Positions 1 to 10,002 of a stretch of 64,000 bases of DNA are shown piece by piece. A program made the translations under genes and the position numbers. Each line of letters opens with the position of its first letter. Position 1 is the first letter of the stretch. The DNA lies in assembly GCA_002840565.1 (NCBI GenBank), contig PHBK01000001.1:124001-188000 (forward strand), read 5' to 3'. A model generated the notes under the pieces. The model had not been told where the DNA came from. It saw only the letters and a list, made by a program, of their open reading frames with translations, and did not search any database. Source of the DNA: Deltaproteobacteria bacterium HGW-Deltaproteobacteria-12 (GTDB taxonomy: Bacteria > Desulfobacterota > Syntrophia > Syntrophales > Smithellaceae).

Positions 1-806
1 CAAATATTAACATAGAAACAAATGCGGAAGGGACAGGAATTATTGTTGCCATCAAACCGGGAACGAAGAATGAGTCGGTACACATTCCCGTTATACTGAG
101 CCAGGCCGGCCTTTTTGATGTCGTGTACAATTCATTTATTGTAGGAGAAGGTGCAGAAGTCACGATTATTGCAGGTTGCGGTATCCATTGCGGCGCGAAT
201 GATCCCCAGGGCCATGCCGGCATTCACGATTTCCAAGTCGGTCGAAAAGCCCGGGTTACCTACGTGGAAAAGCATTTTGCAATGGGTGAGGGAATTGGCC
301 GGCGGACTCTCAATCCGACAACAAAAGTATTTTTATCCGAGGGTGCTGTAGCGGAAATGGAACTTACCCAGATTGGTGGTGTCGATGAAGCCAATAGGAT
401 CAATGAAGCGATACTCGGACCGGATAGCCTTTTATTAATAACCGAAAGGGTTTTAACTGACAGTGAACAAAAGGCTGTATCTACCAATAATATTGTTTTA
501 CAAGGTGCCAATAGCCGTGCGAACATGATTTCGCGATCAGTTATGAAAGGGAATTCCAAACAAACATTATATGCCACGATGGAAGCGCTCAATAAATGTT
601 TCGGCCATATTGAATGCGATGCCATTATCATGGATAACGGCACCAACGAAACGATGCCATCACTGAAAGCCAAACACCCTGATGCCGAATTGACTCATGA
701 AGCATCAATCGGCAAAATCGCCAGTGATCAGTTGACAAAATTGATGAGCCTCGGGCTGACGTATGATCAGGCGGTAAATAGAATAATTCAGGGCTTCTTA
801 AAATAG
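1..806 (+). CDS. SufB/SufD-family Fe-S assembly scaffold protein (5' truncated by window edge)
   Basis: The reading frame is open from base 3 of the window, so the N-terminus lies outside; what is visible is about 267 residues ending at TAA 804-806. The visible part has the SufBD right-handed beta-helix core and C-terminal helical region: a GCGIHCG stretch, GHIECD, a HEASIGKI segment and the terminal helix with DQLTKLMSLGL. SufB/SufD proteins form the scaffold that, with the ATPase SufC, builds Fe-S clusters in the cytoplasm. The short form fits the single SufB-like protein paired with SufC in many anaerobes and archaea, where sufC usually lies directly upstream (not visible here). Whether it should be called SufB or SufD cannot be decided from this fragment. 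Confidence 0.85.
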   Translation, partial: NINIETNAEGTGIIVAIKPGTKNESVHIPVILSQAGLFDVVYNSFIVGEGAEVTIIAGCGIHCGANDPQGHAGIHDFQVGRKARVTYVEKHFAMGEGIGRRTLNPTTKVFLSEGAVAEMELTQIGGVDEANRINEAILGPDSLLLITERVLTDSEQKAVSTNNIVLQGANSRANMISRSVMKGNSKQTLYATMEALNKCFGHIECDAIIMDNGTNETMPSLKAKHPDAELTHEASIGKIASDQLTKLMSLGLTYDQAVNRIIQGFLK

Positions 807-943
807 TGAAGAGGCAGCAAACATATTGCTCTAATTTTTTGATTATTTAATTGCATTATTTCTATATTATCTTGAAAAATTCTTGCAAGTAAATCGATTA
901 ACGTATTAGAGTATTCTGGAGAAATTAACAGCCGGAGTTGTTT

Positions 944-3487
944 ATGCATCAATATTTCTTAAGGAAATCAGCTTTAATCGTGACACTTCTTTTTATTGGA
1001 ATCTCCGGGTGCGGCGGCATGATGGACAATATGCCATCACCACCGGATATGCTGGTTAAAATTGAGCTGAAAGGCCCCTATGATGCCGATATGCCGGAGA
1101 AATTTATCACCCACCTAAAAGGTGCCAGTATTGCATCGGAGTGGGCAATTCCGTATATTTTTATTAGTATTGGAATGCACTATGAAACATTAGGCGATGA
1201 AATTCGCACTATTCATTTTTTTGACCGGGCAATAAACGAATTCCGCAAGCTAAAAAATATATCCGGGGAAGGCTCCGCGACAAACCGTAAGATATTTGCA
1301 CTCTATGAATTCGGAAAAATGCAGGAAGCCTTCAATGCTATAAAAGAAGCGGAAAAGAACTGGCCGAGTGCCCCACTGAATGCCTTTGTCTTCCATAATT
1401 ACGGGCACTATTATTTGATGAATGGAGATAATCGCAAGGCCATCGATTACTTCCGCAAATCTTTTAATGCCAATCAAAATTACCACGCCGATTTCAATTT
1501 GCTGATGCTCAGACGAGACACCGAACTGGAATGCGGCATCGCCACTATCCTGGCCGATTTTATTCCGGCAATGACCAACAAATATAATTTGCTGGATCTT
1601 GACGAAGCCTTTTACAAGGCTGTGCGTAGAAATGTCGATGAGGGTATTTCCCATCTCAATCAGGTTATTGTCCTGAATAACGAAATTAGAAAAACAAAAA
1701 TCGGCAAGTTTACCCCGGAAACTGTGTTCCAGATCATGGAATCAAATGTCTATAATTTTTTAGGTTTATCTTATGGAATAAAAGGCCTATTTCCCGAAGC
1801 ATTGAAAAGTCTGGATACTTCGGTGCAGTTAGCGAAAAGAGCTGATTTTCGTGTCGGCGAAGTGGACAGCCTTTTTTCCCGCTCTCTGGTTTATCTTCTG
1901 CAAAAGAACATAACTGAGGGGAAAAAAGTAACCCTCCAGCTAAATGAAATCACCGACAAGTATAATTTACCTTTCTATCAGATATCGGCAAAGTTCATTC
2001 TTTCCCGCTATTACTTAGGCTTTGGCGACACAGCCAAAGCTATTGGTATGCTGAAAGAGGCCATTGCCATTATGGAGAAACAGCGCTCCGAGTTGGTTAT
2101 TGATGTGCTCAAAGAAACTTATATGTTTAATCGGCAAATGCTTTACGATGCTTTAATTGAACTTCTCGCTAAAGAAGGTGATTACAAAGGCGCTTTTGAA
2201 ACGGCGGAAAGAGCAAAGTCAAGGGTGCTGATTGATTTGCTGGCCGGAAAAGACATCGGTAAGACCCCAGTAGAATCAGAGTTTATCAGGCAAGATAACA
2301 AATATATTGGTGAAATTGCTGATGGCTACAGGAAGTTAATTGCAGCAGCAGGCGGCAGCCCTCTTGCTTTAAAAAATGCCCTGAATAAAATTGAAAAGGC
2401 TCAGGCCGGACATCGAGATGTGATTCTTAAAATTAAAGGGCAAAATCAAGAACTTTATTCGTTAGTCTCTGTGGAACCGCTGGATGCTGATGATATAAGT
2501 AAAATGCTGGATAAAAATACAACTCTTTTCAGTTATTATGTAACCGATAAAGTACTTTATATTTGGGCAGTGAACAAAGACCGCGTTCATCTGGAAAGAA
2601 TCAAAATCAGCAAAGATGAAGCGACTAAATTGATTTCTTCATTCACAACTGCAATTACGGCTAAAGACAAAAAGCAAATCGGGGAACTATCGGAAAAAGT
2701 TTACGATGTTTTTCTCAAACCGGTCATTCCCTTTGTTTCCGGCGACAGGATCTGTTTTGTTCCACACGGCCCCCTGTACTATTTACCTTTTGCGGCCATG
2801 AGTTACAAAGGGCAATACCTGGTTGACGGGTTTTCCATGTTTTATTTGCCGGGTGCAGGAGTCCTGAAATACGTGATGAAAAAACAACCCTCTGCGGGGT
2901 TGGCTGTTCTGGCTTTTGGCAATCCTGATTTAGGTAACAAGCAACTCGAATTGCCTTATGCCGAAGCGGAAGTGGAAAATATAAAAAAGATTATTCCTCA
3001 GACAAAAGTATATTTAAAAGCCGATGCAACAAAGAATAAAGTAAAGGAAATGTTAAGTAATTATGACATAGTGCACTTTGCTACACATGGACTTTTTATC
3101 GAAGAGGCGCCTATGAACTCTGGCCTGCTGCTGGCTGCAGGCGCACATGGTGACGGCCGTCTTACCGCTGCTGAAATATTTAAACTCCAATTTAATGGCC
3201 GGGCAATTGTCATGAGCGCCTGCAAAACGGCACTTGGGCTTTCTTCTACCGGTTCGGAAATAATGGGGCTGAACCGTGCCTTCCTCTATGCCGGCAGTCC
3301 TTCTGTCGTGGCAACGCTCTGGAATATTGAAGATAAATCGACAGCAGTATTTATGGAAAATTTTTACAAAAATCTGAAGAATAATGAGGACATTGCCGAT
3401 TCCCTGAAAAATACTCAATTAGAAATGATCCGCCGTGGTTATGAACCTTATGACTGGGCGGCATTTATGTTGACCGGAAGATATTAG
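944..3487 (+). CDS. TPR-CHAT caspase-like protease/signalling lipoprotein
   Basis: 847 residues. The start is taken at ATG 944 because GGAG at 934-937 sits six bases upstream; the TTG at 938 abuts that site. A signal sequence ends in the lipobox ISGC, so the protein is probably a lipoprotein. Residues about 50-440 are helical repeats of TPR type (for example a YGIKGLFPEALKSLD unit and AKAIGMLKEAI). The last 300 residues form a CHAT domain with the caspase-like dyad: His715 in FATHG and Cys760 in SACKT, followed by the usual ATLWNIED strand. CHAT proteins are clan CD peptidases or pseudo-peptidases; some act as effectors activated through a partner. No obvious substrate or partner gene lies beside it, so it could be a housekeeping envelope protein rather than a defence protein. 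Confidence 0.88.
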   Translation: MHQYFLRKSALIVTLLFIGISGCGGMMDNMPSPPDMLVKIELKGPYDADMPEKFITHLKGASIASEWAIPYIFISIGMHYETLGDEIRTIHFFDRAINEFRKLKNISGEGSATNRKIFALYEFGKMQEAFNAIKEAEKNWPSAPLNAFVFHNYGHYYLMNGDNRKAIDYFRKSFNANQNYHADFNLLMLRRDTELECGIATILADFIPAMTNKYNLLDLDEAFYKAVRRNVDEGISHLNQVIVLNNEIRKTKIGKFTPETVFQIMESNVYNFLGLSYGIKGLFPEALKSLDTSVQLAKRADFRVGEVDSLFSRSLVYLLQKNITEGKKVTLQLNEITDKYNLPFYQISAKFILSRYYLGFGDTAKAIGMLKEAIAIMEKQRSELVIDVLKETYMFNRQMLYDALIELLAKEGDYKGAFETAERAKSRVLIDLLAGKDIGKTPVESEFIRQDNKYIGEIADGYRKLIAAAGGSPLALKNALNKIEKAQAGHRDVILKIKGQNQELYSLVSVEPLDADDISKMLDKNTTLFSYYVTDKVLYIWAVNKDRVHLERIKISKDEATKLISSFTTAITAKDKKQIGELSEKVYDVFLKPVIPFVSGDRICFVPHGPLYYLPFAAMSYKGQYLVDGFSMFYLPGAGVLKYVMKKQPSAGLAVLAFGNPDLGNKQLELPYAEAEVENIKKIIPQTKVYLKADATKNKVKEMLSNYDIVHFATHGLFIEEAPMNSGLLLAAGAHGDGRLTAAEIFKLQFNGRAIVMSACKTALGLSSTGSEIMGLNRAFLYAGSPSVVATLWNIEDKSTAVFMENFYKNLKNNEDIADSLKNTQLEMIRRGYEPYDWAAFMLTGRY

Positions 3488-3901
3488 CATTGAAGAGAAA
3501 GACTATCGCCTGAACATGAAGACAAAAAGAAAAAGTAGAACTATATTTAATGATTTACCGGTAAACATAGGTAGTGGATTTATCAGCAGCAATTATATCC
3601 GTCATCTAAACATGAATTCCGCTTTCTCCTGTAGAATTGATATGGATGAGTTAACGTATTCAGAAAATCCGGAAAATATCCATTAGTATCTGCATCTGAA
3701 GAAAGGCGTGAAGAATTTCAAAACGGAGACTACCACGTGTGGATAAAGAAACAATATTGCCCATAGTAAAAATATTTTAGATGGATTTTTTATTAAAAAA
3801 CTGGATTTTAATTTAACTGGAAACGACATGGGTGATTCAATTTCTGCTCATGATGAATATTGTAATTATCAAATGTGTTATTCTAAACAGGGGGGGAGAT
3901 T
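3488..3901 (+). other. 414-base gene-poor stretch
   Basis: AT-rich DNA between the CHAT gene and the methyltransferase. The only reading frame of note is a weak 56-codon one at 3516-3686, listed separately. No convincing terminator hairpin or sigma-70 promoter was found. A G-rich Shine-Dalgarno sequence at 3891-3897 serves the methyltransferase. Confidence 0.5.
3516..3686 (+). CDS. possible 56-residue hypothetical protein
   Basis: ATG 3516 to TAG 3684-3686 encodes a basic N-terminus followed by NDLPVNIGSGFISSNYIRHL. There is no good ribosome binding site and I do not recognise the sequence. The composition looks protein-like, so it may be a small gene or the remnant of a larger one; chance is also possible. 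Confidence 0.2.
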   Translation: MKTKRKSRTIFNDLPVNIGSGFISSNYIRHLNMNSAFSCRIDMDELTYSENPENIH

Positions 3902-4747
3902 GTGCCAAAAAAAACAAAATCTAAAGTTATCAATTCTCAAGACTATCTTATGGAAAGCGACGATGAGGCATTACGTCTCGATTTAAAAACTGATCCGGCA
4001 GCACTGCGACGACAGGCGCTCTGGTGTGGTGTAAAGCCGGGGATGCGTGTGCTTGATCTGGGTTGTGGTCCGGGCAAAACAACGGCACTGCTTCATAAAA
4101 TGATTCAGCCGAAAGGAAGTGTTGTAGGTGTTGATTTTTCGGAGGCAAGAATTTCATATGCTAAATCGCATTACGGCGGTAGAAAAGGTATCGAGTTTTA
4201 CCAGCAGGATTTGCGCGAATCAATGGAATCACTGGGCGAGTTTGATCTTATCTGGGTAAGGTTTGTCCTCGAGTATTTTCGCCGGGAATCATTGGATATT
4301 GTTAGAAAACTAAAAGATTGTCTGAAACCTGGCGGTACACTTTGTCTGATAGATCTGGATTATAATTGCTTGAATCATTATGAACTGCCGGCAAAAATTG
4401 CTGATCTACTGCCAAAGATTATGTCATATATGGATGACAAATATAATTTTGATACTTTTGCTGGACGCAAACTTTACTCATATCTTTATGACAACGGTTT
4501 TGAAAAAATTGATGTAGATATAATGGCTAATAATTTAGTGTTTGGAGAGATAAAAAATCAAATTCAATTTGATTGGATTAAAAAAGTAGAGATTGCGACT
4601 AAAAAGGCTAAAAAAATTATAAGCACTTATCCGGGGGGAGACGAAGAGTTTTACAGAGATTTTAGAGAATTTTTGGTTGATCCCAGACGTTTTACCTATA
4701 CACCATTATTAATGTGTAAAGGCGCCAAGCCATTGTTGGTTGACTAA
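3902..4747 (+). CDS. class I SAM-dependent methyltransferase
   Basis: 281 residues starting at GTG 3902, four bases after a GGGGGGAG ribosome binding site. Motif I of Rossmann-fold methyltransferases is clear (VLDLGCGPGKTT, residues about 50-61), followed by GVDFSEARI (acidic residue contacting the SAM ribose) and FDLIWVRFVLEYF, the usual motif after strand 4. The substrate cannot be told; the fold resembles Methyltransf_11/25-type small-molecule methylases. Its stop codon overlaps that of the convergent histidine kinase gene (4744-4747), so no terminator separates them. Confidence 0.85.
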   Translation: MPKKTKSKVINSQDYLMESDDEALRLDLKTDPAALRRQALWCGVKPGMRVLDLGCGPGKTTALLHKMIQPKGSVVGVDFSEARISYAKSHYGGRKGIEFYQQDLRESMESLGEFDLIWVRFVLEYFRRESLDIVRKLKDCLKPGGTLCLIDLDYNCLNHYELPAKIADLLPKIMSYMDDKYNFDTFAGRKLYSYLYDNGFEKIDVDIMANNLVFGEIKNQIQFDWIKKVEIATKKAKKIISTYPGGDEEFYRDFREFLVDPRRFTYTPLLMCKGAKPLLVD

Positions 4748-7590
4748 GCTTTATCAATTGATTTTCGGATGGCGATAAGCAAATCATCTTGATGATAAGG
4801 TTTACTGATAAATTCAGTTGCGCCTGTATTGATTAGTTCCGCTATCTGCTGCGAACTGGAATACCCGCTGGTTATCAATACTTTAACTTGGGGGTTAATG
4901 GCGATTAACTCGCTTAAACATACTTTGCCTCCCTTGCCCGGCATATTCAGGTCTAAAATAACCAGTTGAATATTATCTTTTTGTACTTTATATATTTCAA
5001 TAGCTTGTTCACCATTTCCCGCTGTCAGTATCTTGTAACCATAGAAGCTTAAAGTTTCTTGGCCAGTTTCTAAAATACTTTTTTCATCATCAACGAGAAG
5101 GATAGTTTCCGTGCCTGTTTGGATTTGCTGATGCTGCGAAGGTTCAGCTATTTCTTGAGGATCTGTCGTTGTCACGGCAGGGAAAAGAATGTTAAAAGTT
5201 GTTCCCTTCTCCAATTCGCTTTGGCAATAGATAAAACCATTATGGCTTTTTACTATACCATAAACGACAGCAAGACCCAAACCTGTGCCTTTGCCGACTT
5301 CCTTTGTGGTAAAAAATGGTTCGAAGATATGCTGCATAACTTCTTTTCTCATACCGGAGCCTGTATCGGAAATAGACAAATTAACGTAATCACCGGCTGG
5401 TATAGTCAAATCGTTAGTATAGGTATCTTCGGCCCAAGAAGTGTTTTGTGTGGTTATATTTATACTTCCGCTGTCAACCATGGCGTCGCATGCATTCAGC
5501 ATCAAGTTCATGATTACCTGTCCGATCTGGGTGGCGTCAGCGTTAATAAGGGAAATATTCTCGTCCAGATTATTGTGAATCTCAATCATTTTGGGAATGG
5601 ATTTCTGAAGCAGTTTCTGTGTACTTACAATTTCAGTGTTAATGTCAACAACCTTGGATTGCGGTTCCACTTTTCTGCTGAATAGCATCAACTGTTTCAC
5701 TAGTTCGCGAGAGCGCGCGATCAATTCTTCTATATTCTTGAGATAAATCACATCGGCTTCATTGCCAATTCTTTTTGCCATTATTAACTGGCTATTGCCC
5801 AGAATACCCTGAATGATATTGTTGAAGTCATGTGCGACTCCTCCGGTTAATGTGCCGACAGCTTCCATTTTGGAAGCATGCAGCAGTTGAGCTTCCATGT
5901 TGCGCAATTTGGTAATATCCTTTAATGTTCCGACAACTCCGATGACATTTCCTTCGGCGTCCAGGTCAGGTGCACCGGTAAAAGCTACGTGGTGGGGTTT
6001 CTCATCTTTGTCCAAGAGAATAATATTACTATCTCTAACAGTTGCACTGTCGGCAATTATGCTCTTGAGGATAGAATCAATGCTTGCTCGTCCCTCAATA
6101 TTAGTAAAATCTGTCAAGTGTTCACCCGAAAGACTGCCTATGCTTTGCCCGAACACTTTTTCCCATGCAGGATTTACATATTTAAACTTTCCTTCCTCGT
6201 CCAGTTGATAAATAATATCAGGTGAATTATTGCTTAAATTCCGGAAGCGCTCTTCACTTTCTGTGAGTCGTTTATGTGCGAGCGCATTATTCAAGCTGAT
6301 ACCGATTTGCGGGGCTATGCCCATCAGTAAACTCAGGTCGCTTTCAGTGAGCGGCCTTTCAGATTGTGTACCGTCAACAGCAAGAATGCCTTCTGATTTC
6401 CCTTCGTAAGTAATAGGGACACAAATAAAGGTTTTAACTTTTAATGCCTGCATGAATTGTGCACTTTTCACAGAGAGTTTGTTCTTGATATCATCCGTAT
6501 CATTGATCAGGTATGGTTTCATGTCACGGTAAACTAAATAAAAAATGCCTTCCGAATTTGGATTGGTTAAAGTGAAACCAGTGTTTTTCAACAGTGCTTC
6601 TTCTTCTGTTGTATATCCATAACCGGTGGTATAAATCAGCTTTGTTCTTTCCGGGTTGGCCAGCATAATCATGCCGCGGTTGAATTGGAGGCGTTTCTGT
6701 AAAGCATTTGTTATGAAATCCAAAAGTTTATGAGATTCAAGTATACTCGATGCAGCTTCACTAATCTCCTTAATTAAAGCTATTTCATTGTAGCGTATAG
6801 TAAATTGATTTATTATTTGTTCAGCGGCACTTCTCTGACTTTCAACTGATTTTATTAAATCTCCTTTTGCCAGTCTTTCAGATGTTAAAAAGCCTGCAAG
6901 TGATATCGAAGTAAAAATAAATAAAAATATTATCCAGGATTTAATGGGCATTAGGAAAAATAAGCCTACGGTCAAGACTAGGCCTAAAATAGATAAATAA
7001 TTAGTTACCATTTTCCATATATTTGAAAATGTTCTTTCCCAAGTCACTGTATACTTGCAATAAGGATATCCCTTATGGATGCATTCAATGTGTTCAATCT
7101 GCCCATACTTTCCAGTAAACAGCAGAGCTAAAGATTCGAATAAACCGATTCTGTTTTCGCACTGATAAGGTTTTTCTGTAACGTCTTCATTCACGGTTAC
7201 TGTTATTTCTACTTTATTACTAGTTACAGACCGGACAGCCATTGTCAGGTGTCTGCTTATTGTGGAGGCTATTTTCCCCAACATCCAATAAGCAATTGAA
7301 GGTGTGATGAAGCCAGCAGCGTACTGTCTTAAAATTGCAGCGTTTTTTGCTTCTGTTATGTAATGACCGGCTTCACGTGCTAAATTATTGTTCCCCGTCT
7401 TTTTTACTAAGATTTCGTAAAATCTATCAGTTTGATCCTGATTAAACCATTGGCCGGCATCGTATATCTCTGATTTTGTAATTGAGGCATATTCTAGAAC
7501 TTCAGATATATTGACTTCAGGGTAGTTCTTGGATACATATTCAATAAATACAATTAAATTACTGCTATTGTATAGGAGATTGTTTCCCAT
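4744..7590 (-). CDS. hybrid sensor histidine kinase with V4R-like sensor, GAF, PAS and receiver domains
   Basis: 948 residues. Domain order: a cytoplasmic N-terminal region (1-185) resembling the 4-vinyl-reductase/V4R small-ligand fold, ending with a [15 protein letters not shown] cysteine pair; two membrane segments (about 195-235); a coiled linker; GAF (about 275-440); PAS (445-565); HisKA with phospho-acceptor His587 in GGVAHDFNN; HATPase with SDTGSG and GKGTGLGLA boxes (690-805); and a C-terminal receiver with Asp880 in VILDLNMPG. It starts two bases after the PilZ protein gene, so the two are co-transcribed and probably share a signal. No separate response regulator gene is adjacent. Confidence 0.9.
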   Translation of the reverse strand: MGNNLLYNSSNLIVFIEYVSKNYPEVNISEVLEYASITKSEIYDAGQWFNQDQTDRFYEILVKKTGNNNLAREAGHYITEAKNAAILRQYAAGFITPSIAYWMLGKIASTISRHLTMAVRSVTSNKVEITVTVNEDVTEKPYQCENRIGLFESLALLFTGKYGQIEHIECIHKGYPYCKYTVTWERTFSNIWKMVTNYLSILGLVLTVGLFFLMPIKSWIIFLFIFTSISLAGFLTSERLAKGDLIKSVESQRSAAEQIINQFTIRYNEIALIKEISEAASSILESHKLLDFITNALQKRLQFNRGMIMLANPERTKLIYTTGYGYTTEEEALLKNTGFTLTNPNSEGIFYLVYRDMKPYLINDTDDIKNKLSVKSAQFMQALKVKTFICVPITYEGKSEGILAVDGTQSERPLTESDLSLLMGIAPQIGISLNNALAHKRLTESEERFRNLSNNSPDIIYQLDEEGKFKYVNPAWEKVFGQSIGSLSGEHLTDFTNIEGRASIDSILKSIIADSATVRDSNIILLDKDEKPHHVAFTGAPDLDAEGNVIGVVGTLKDITKLRNMEAQLLHASKMEAVGTLTGGVAHDFNNIIQGILGNSQLIMAKRIGNEADVIYLKNIEELIARSRELVKQLMLFSRKVEPQSKVVDINTEIVSTQKLLQKSIPKMIEIHNNLDENISLINADATQIGQVIMNLMLNACDAMVDSGSINITTQNTSWAEDTYTNDLTIPAGDYVNLSISDTGSGMRKEVMQHIFEPFFTTKEVGKGTGLGLAVVYGIVKSHNGFIYCQSELEKGTTFNILFPAVTTTDPQEIAEPSQHQQIQTGTETILLVDDEKSILETGQETLSFYGYKILTAGNGEQAIEIYKVQKDNIQLVILDLNMPGKGGKVCLSELIAINPQVKVLITSGYSSSQQIAELINTGATEFISKPYHQDDLLIAIRKSIDKA

Positions 7591-7592
7591 TA

Positions 7593-9554
7593 TTATCGCA
7601 CTGCATTCACTTTCATTAGATTATTCATGTATAAGAAATAATCATCGCTGCCATATCTTACTTGCAGTATCCACAAGGCATATTGCTTCTCTTCCGCCAT
7701 GTTTTGAGTAGAAAGATAGCTGTTCGGGAAGATAAGCAAAGGAATCCTTTCGGCAGTGAAAAAACCAGACAAGTTATTTACCGCTGCCGATAATACTTCC
7801 CAGGGTAATTTATCAGGCTCCAGAACTATTACTTTGATGCCATTTAGCAAATCAGACAAATTGATCCCCATATCTGACTGATTAACAACAAAAAAGGCAA
7901 TTTGCTGTCCTTCATAAAACAAACAATATGTACGGCAATCCCTTTTGAATCCAGCATTTATGTATGCCTTTTTCAGAGAATCCGATGGTATTTGCAAGCC
8001 AAGAGAACCGAGTAAGAGCCCACCGGATGTTCTTTCGTAGAACTCTCTTAACTTAACCAGATCGGAAATAGCAGATTCTCTTAATTCCCAGCTAGCCGGT
8101 AGTTTTTTTCCTTCAATTTCATTTTGGACATGAAGGTAGGAAAATATATCCAGGGAACTTTTCTTGGAATCATTCAAATGACGCACAAATCGGCCAAAGA
8201 TGCGGTCGATGATCTTGTTCTCCGGCTGGTAATAGGTCATGACATGATCCATTTTTGCGGATGTAAATCGGACATAAGCGCTAAGGTACTGGATTATTTG
8301 CTTTAATACCGCTGGGCCGGGCAGCCGATTACCCATTCTGCGAGCGGCAAAATGATGAATAATCCAGGAAGGTTCGTAGGCATGTATCAAGGCAATATGT
8401 CCATATATTTTCCCGTTTTTCTCATAAACAAAATGCCGAGCAATATCCGGATTGTCCTGATATATTTTCCGATAAGTTTCTTTAAAAGTATCCCGATATG
8501 GCTGGAGATATTCGTATTTTTCACCGTAGATAAAGCCGGTATCGAAAAAAAATTCCCATAGTTCATCCATATTTACATCATTTGAAACACGGGCATTGCT
8601 ATCCAAATAAGTGCCGAGAATATGGTTGAGCTTGGTATAAGAATTTATATTCATATCCATAATAGCCAACCCGCATTGTACTGTATTATTTTCCAAATCC
8701 TCTTGGCGGTAAACAATTTGCACAGTACAATCTATCTTTAAAATACCCGCATACACTATTATTACATTCGACATGATCATTCCCGGTAAGAGAGTTTCTT
8801 CTTCAATTTTATCTCTTATTGAGAATCCCGCAGTAGATATGTCATATATATCGCGTTCTATAGTTCCGTTGCAGAAAGGATGCTTAAAACTTATCGAAAG
8901 AGCAGGAGTAATGTGCTGACGGGGATTGCGCATTTCTCTTTTTGGAAACAATGGCATCTGGTTGCTGAGGGGTGCAAAAATTATTCTGCTATCGGGTAAA
9001 TCCATATCATTGCGAATACATTTGCATAACCCGGAGAAAAGTTTAACACCGCTTTGGGACAGATTGATCAGAGCAGCTTTGTTTTCATCAAATCCTTTCA
9101 TGCTTTGATTTTCATTAAATCTAATTCCCAATCCGGTTGGAGTGAAATCTATCAAAGACCCGGGGGCATTAAAATCGCCCTGGATAACTTTACAGGTTGT
9201 ATCTGCACAGCGGTAACGTTTTGTTTTGCGCTTTGTTATGGAATAACATTTTTCCGGTATACTTATTTTGATTTGATTGTTAACTTTACTGATAATTTCA
9301 GTTGCCGCTAAAATTGTCGTATATCCGTCCTCGATCATTAAATAAGCAGGATTCCACTCTTCCAGATCGTCAGGATTGGTTTGAGTATCGAGCAGGCAGA
9401 TAAGTTCGTTTTTTATACAGGGCTGAGGGTAAGCCTTAATAATGATTTGTACGCCTGTTACATAATTGATAAAAATTATCGAAATATAACCATCTGTGAA
9501 ATTGATATGATTTAATTTATTAACCAGTTTTTTCTGATTGGACAATCCTTGCAT
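7593..9554 (-). CDS. tandem PilZ-domain protein with C-terminal acyltransferase-like region
   Basis: 653 residues from the first ATG. Two PilZ modules can be seen: the first has KRYRC and LIDFTPTGLGI, the second has KREMRNPR, RDIYDISTAGFSI and CGLAIMD. The Arg-rich stretch and the D/NxSxxG motif are the c-di-GMP-binding signatures. The last 300 residues, with IYGHIALIHAYEPSWIIHHFAARR, resemble GNAT-type acyltransferase folds, perhaps two of them; this is inference from pattern. The frame remains open and protein-like for 31 codons upstream of this ATG, preceded by a strong Shine-Dalgarno sequence (ccctccct on the plus strand, 9655-9662) spaced seven bases from an ATC codon at 9645-9647. The true start may therefore be upstream. 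It is co-transcribed with the downstream kinase gene. Confidence 0.75.
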   Translation of the reverse strand: MQGLSNQKKLVNKLNHINFTDGYISIIFINYVTGVQIIIKAYPQPCIKNELICLLDTQTNPDDLEEWNPAYLMIEDGYTTILAATEIISKVNNQIKISIPEKCYSITKRKTKRYRCADTTCKVIQGDFNAPGSLIDFTPTGLGIRFNENQSMKGFDENKAALINLSQSGVKLFSGLCKCIRNDMDLPDSRIIFAPLSNQMPLFPKREMRNPRQHITPALSISFKHPFCNGTIERDIYDISTAGFSIRDKIEEETLLPGMIMSNVIIVYAGILKIDCTVQIVYRQEDLENNTVQCGLAIMDMNINSYTKLNHILGTYLDSNARVSNDVNMDELWEFFFDTGFIYGEKYEYLQPYRDTFKETYRKIYQDNPDIARHFVYEKNGKIYGHIALIHAYEPSWIIHHFAARRMGNRLPGPAVLKQIIQYLSAYVRFTSAKMDHVMTYYQPENKIIDRIFGRFVRHLNDSKKSSLDIFSYLHVQNEIEGKKLPASWELRESAISDLVKLREFYERTSGGLLLGSLGLQIPSDSLKKAYINAGFKRDCRTYCLFYEGQQIAFFVVNQSDMGINLSDLLNGIKVIVLEPDKLPWEVLSAAVNNLSGFFTAERIPLLIFPNSYLSTQNMAEEKQYALWILQVRYGSDDYFLYMNNLMKVNAVR

Positions 9555-9647
9555 GCCTAATTCATCAAAAAGTTGGCCATGATGGAAAATTCGCGAGCAT
9601 GCTAATTGAGTTGAAATGCTCTGGGTAGAAGTGCCTGTGATGTTGAT

Positions 9648-10002
9648 GTCTTTTCCCTCCCTCGCAGAGTCTTTTGTTCTTTTTATTGCATATTATAAAG
9701 CAAAAACAAGCCTGATCTCAATAGAAAATATTTCGTTTAATATAACCGTGAATTCTGATGATTGTCAATCACTAATAGGAGATGACGCGGTATTTACAAA
9801 TGAAATATTTTCTATAACAGGTTTATTAAAAGACTTGGATGTAACCATAGATAATATAATTGGGTTAATGTAATCACCTGCCGCCTTATGATTGCTCTTG
9901 AGCTTTAGAACCAAATTTGTAATGATGAAGTAATAATTATCCTTCGATAATGCAGTGTATTAATAAACATATTATTTATGACTACAACAGGTTAAAGAGC
10001 GG
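9648..10002. other. 355-base divergent intergenic region
   Basis: It separates the minus-strand PilZ/kinase operon from the plus-strand Na/Pi cotransporter gene and must hold promoters for both. The only well-defined element is the ribosome binding site of the PilZ gene at 9655-9662. I found no convincing -35/-10 pair, terminator or RNA gene. Confidence 0.5.

Noticed and set aside
9616..9873. 85-codon plus-strand ORF between the PilZ gene and the Na/Pi cotransporter gene
   Set aside because: It lies antisense to the probable upstream coding extension and ribosome site of the PilZ gene, has no ribosome binding site and no recognisable features.
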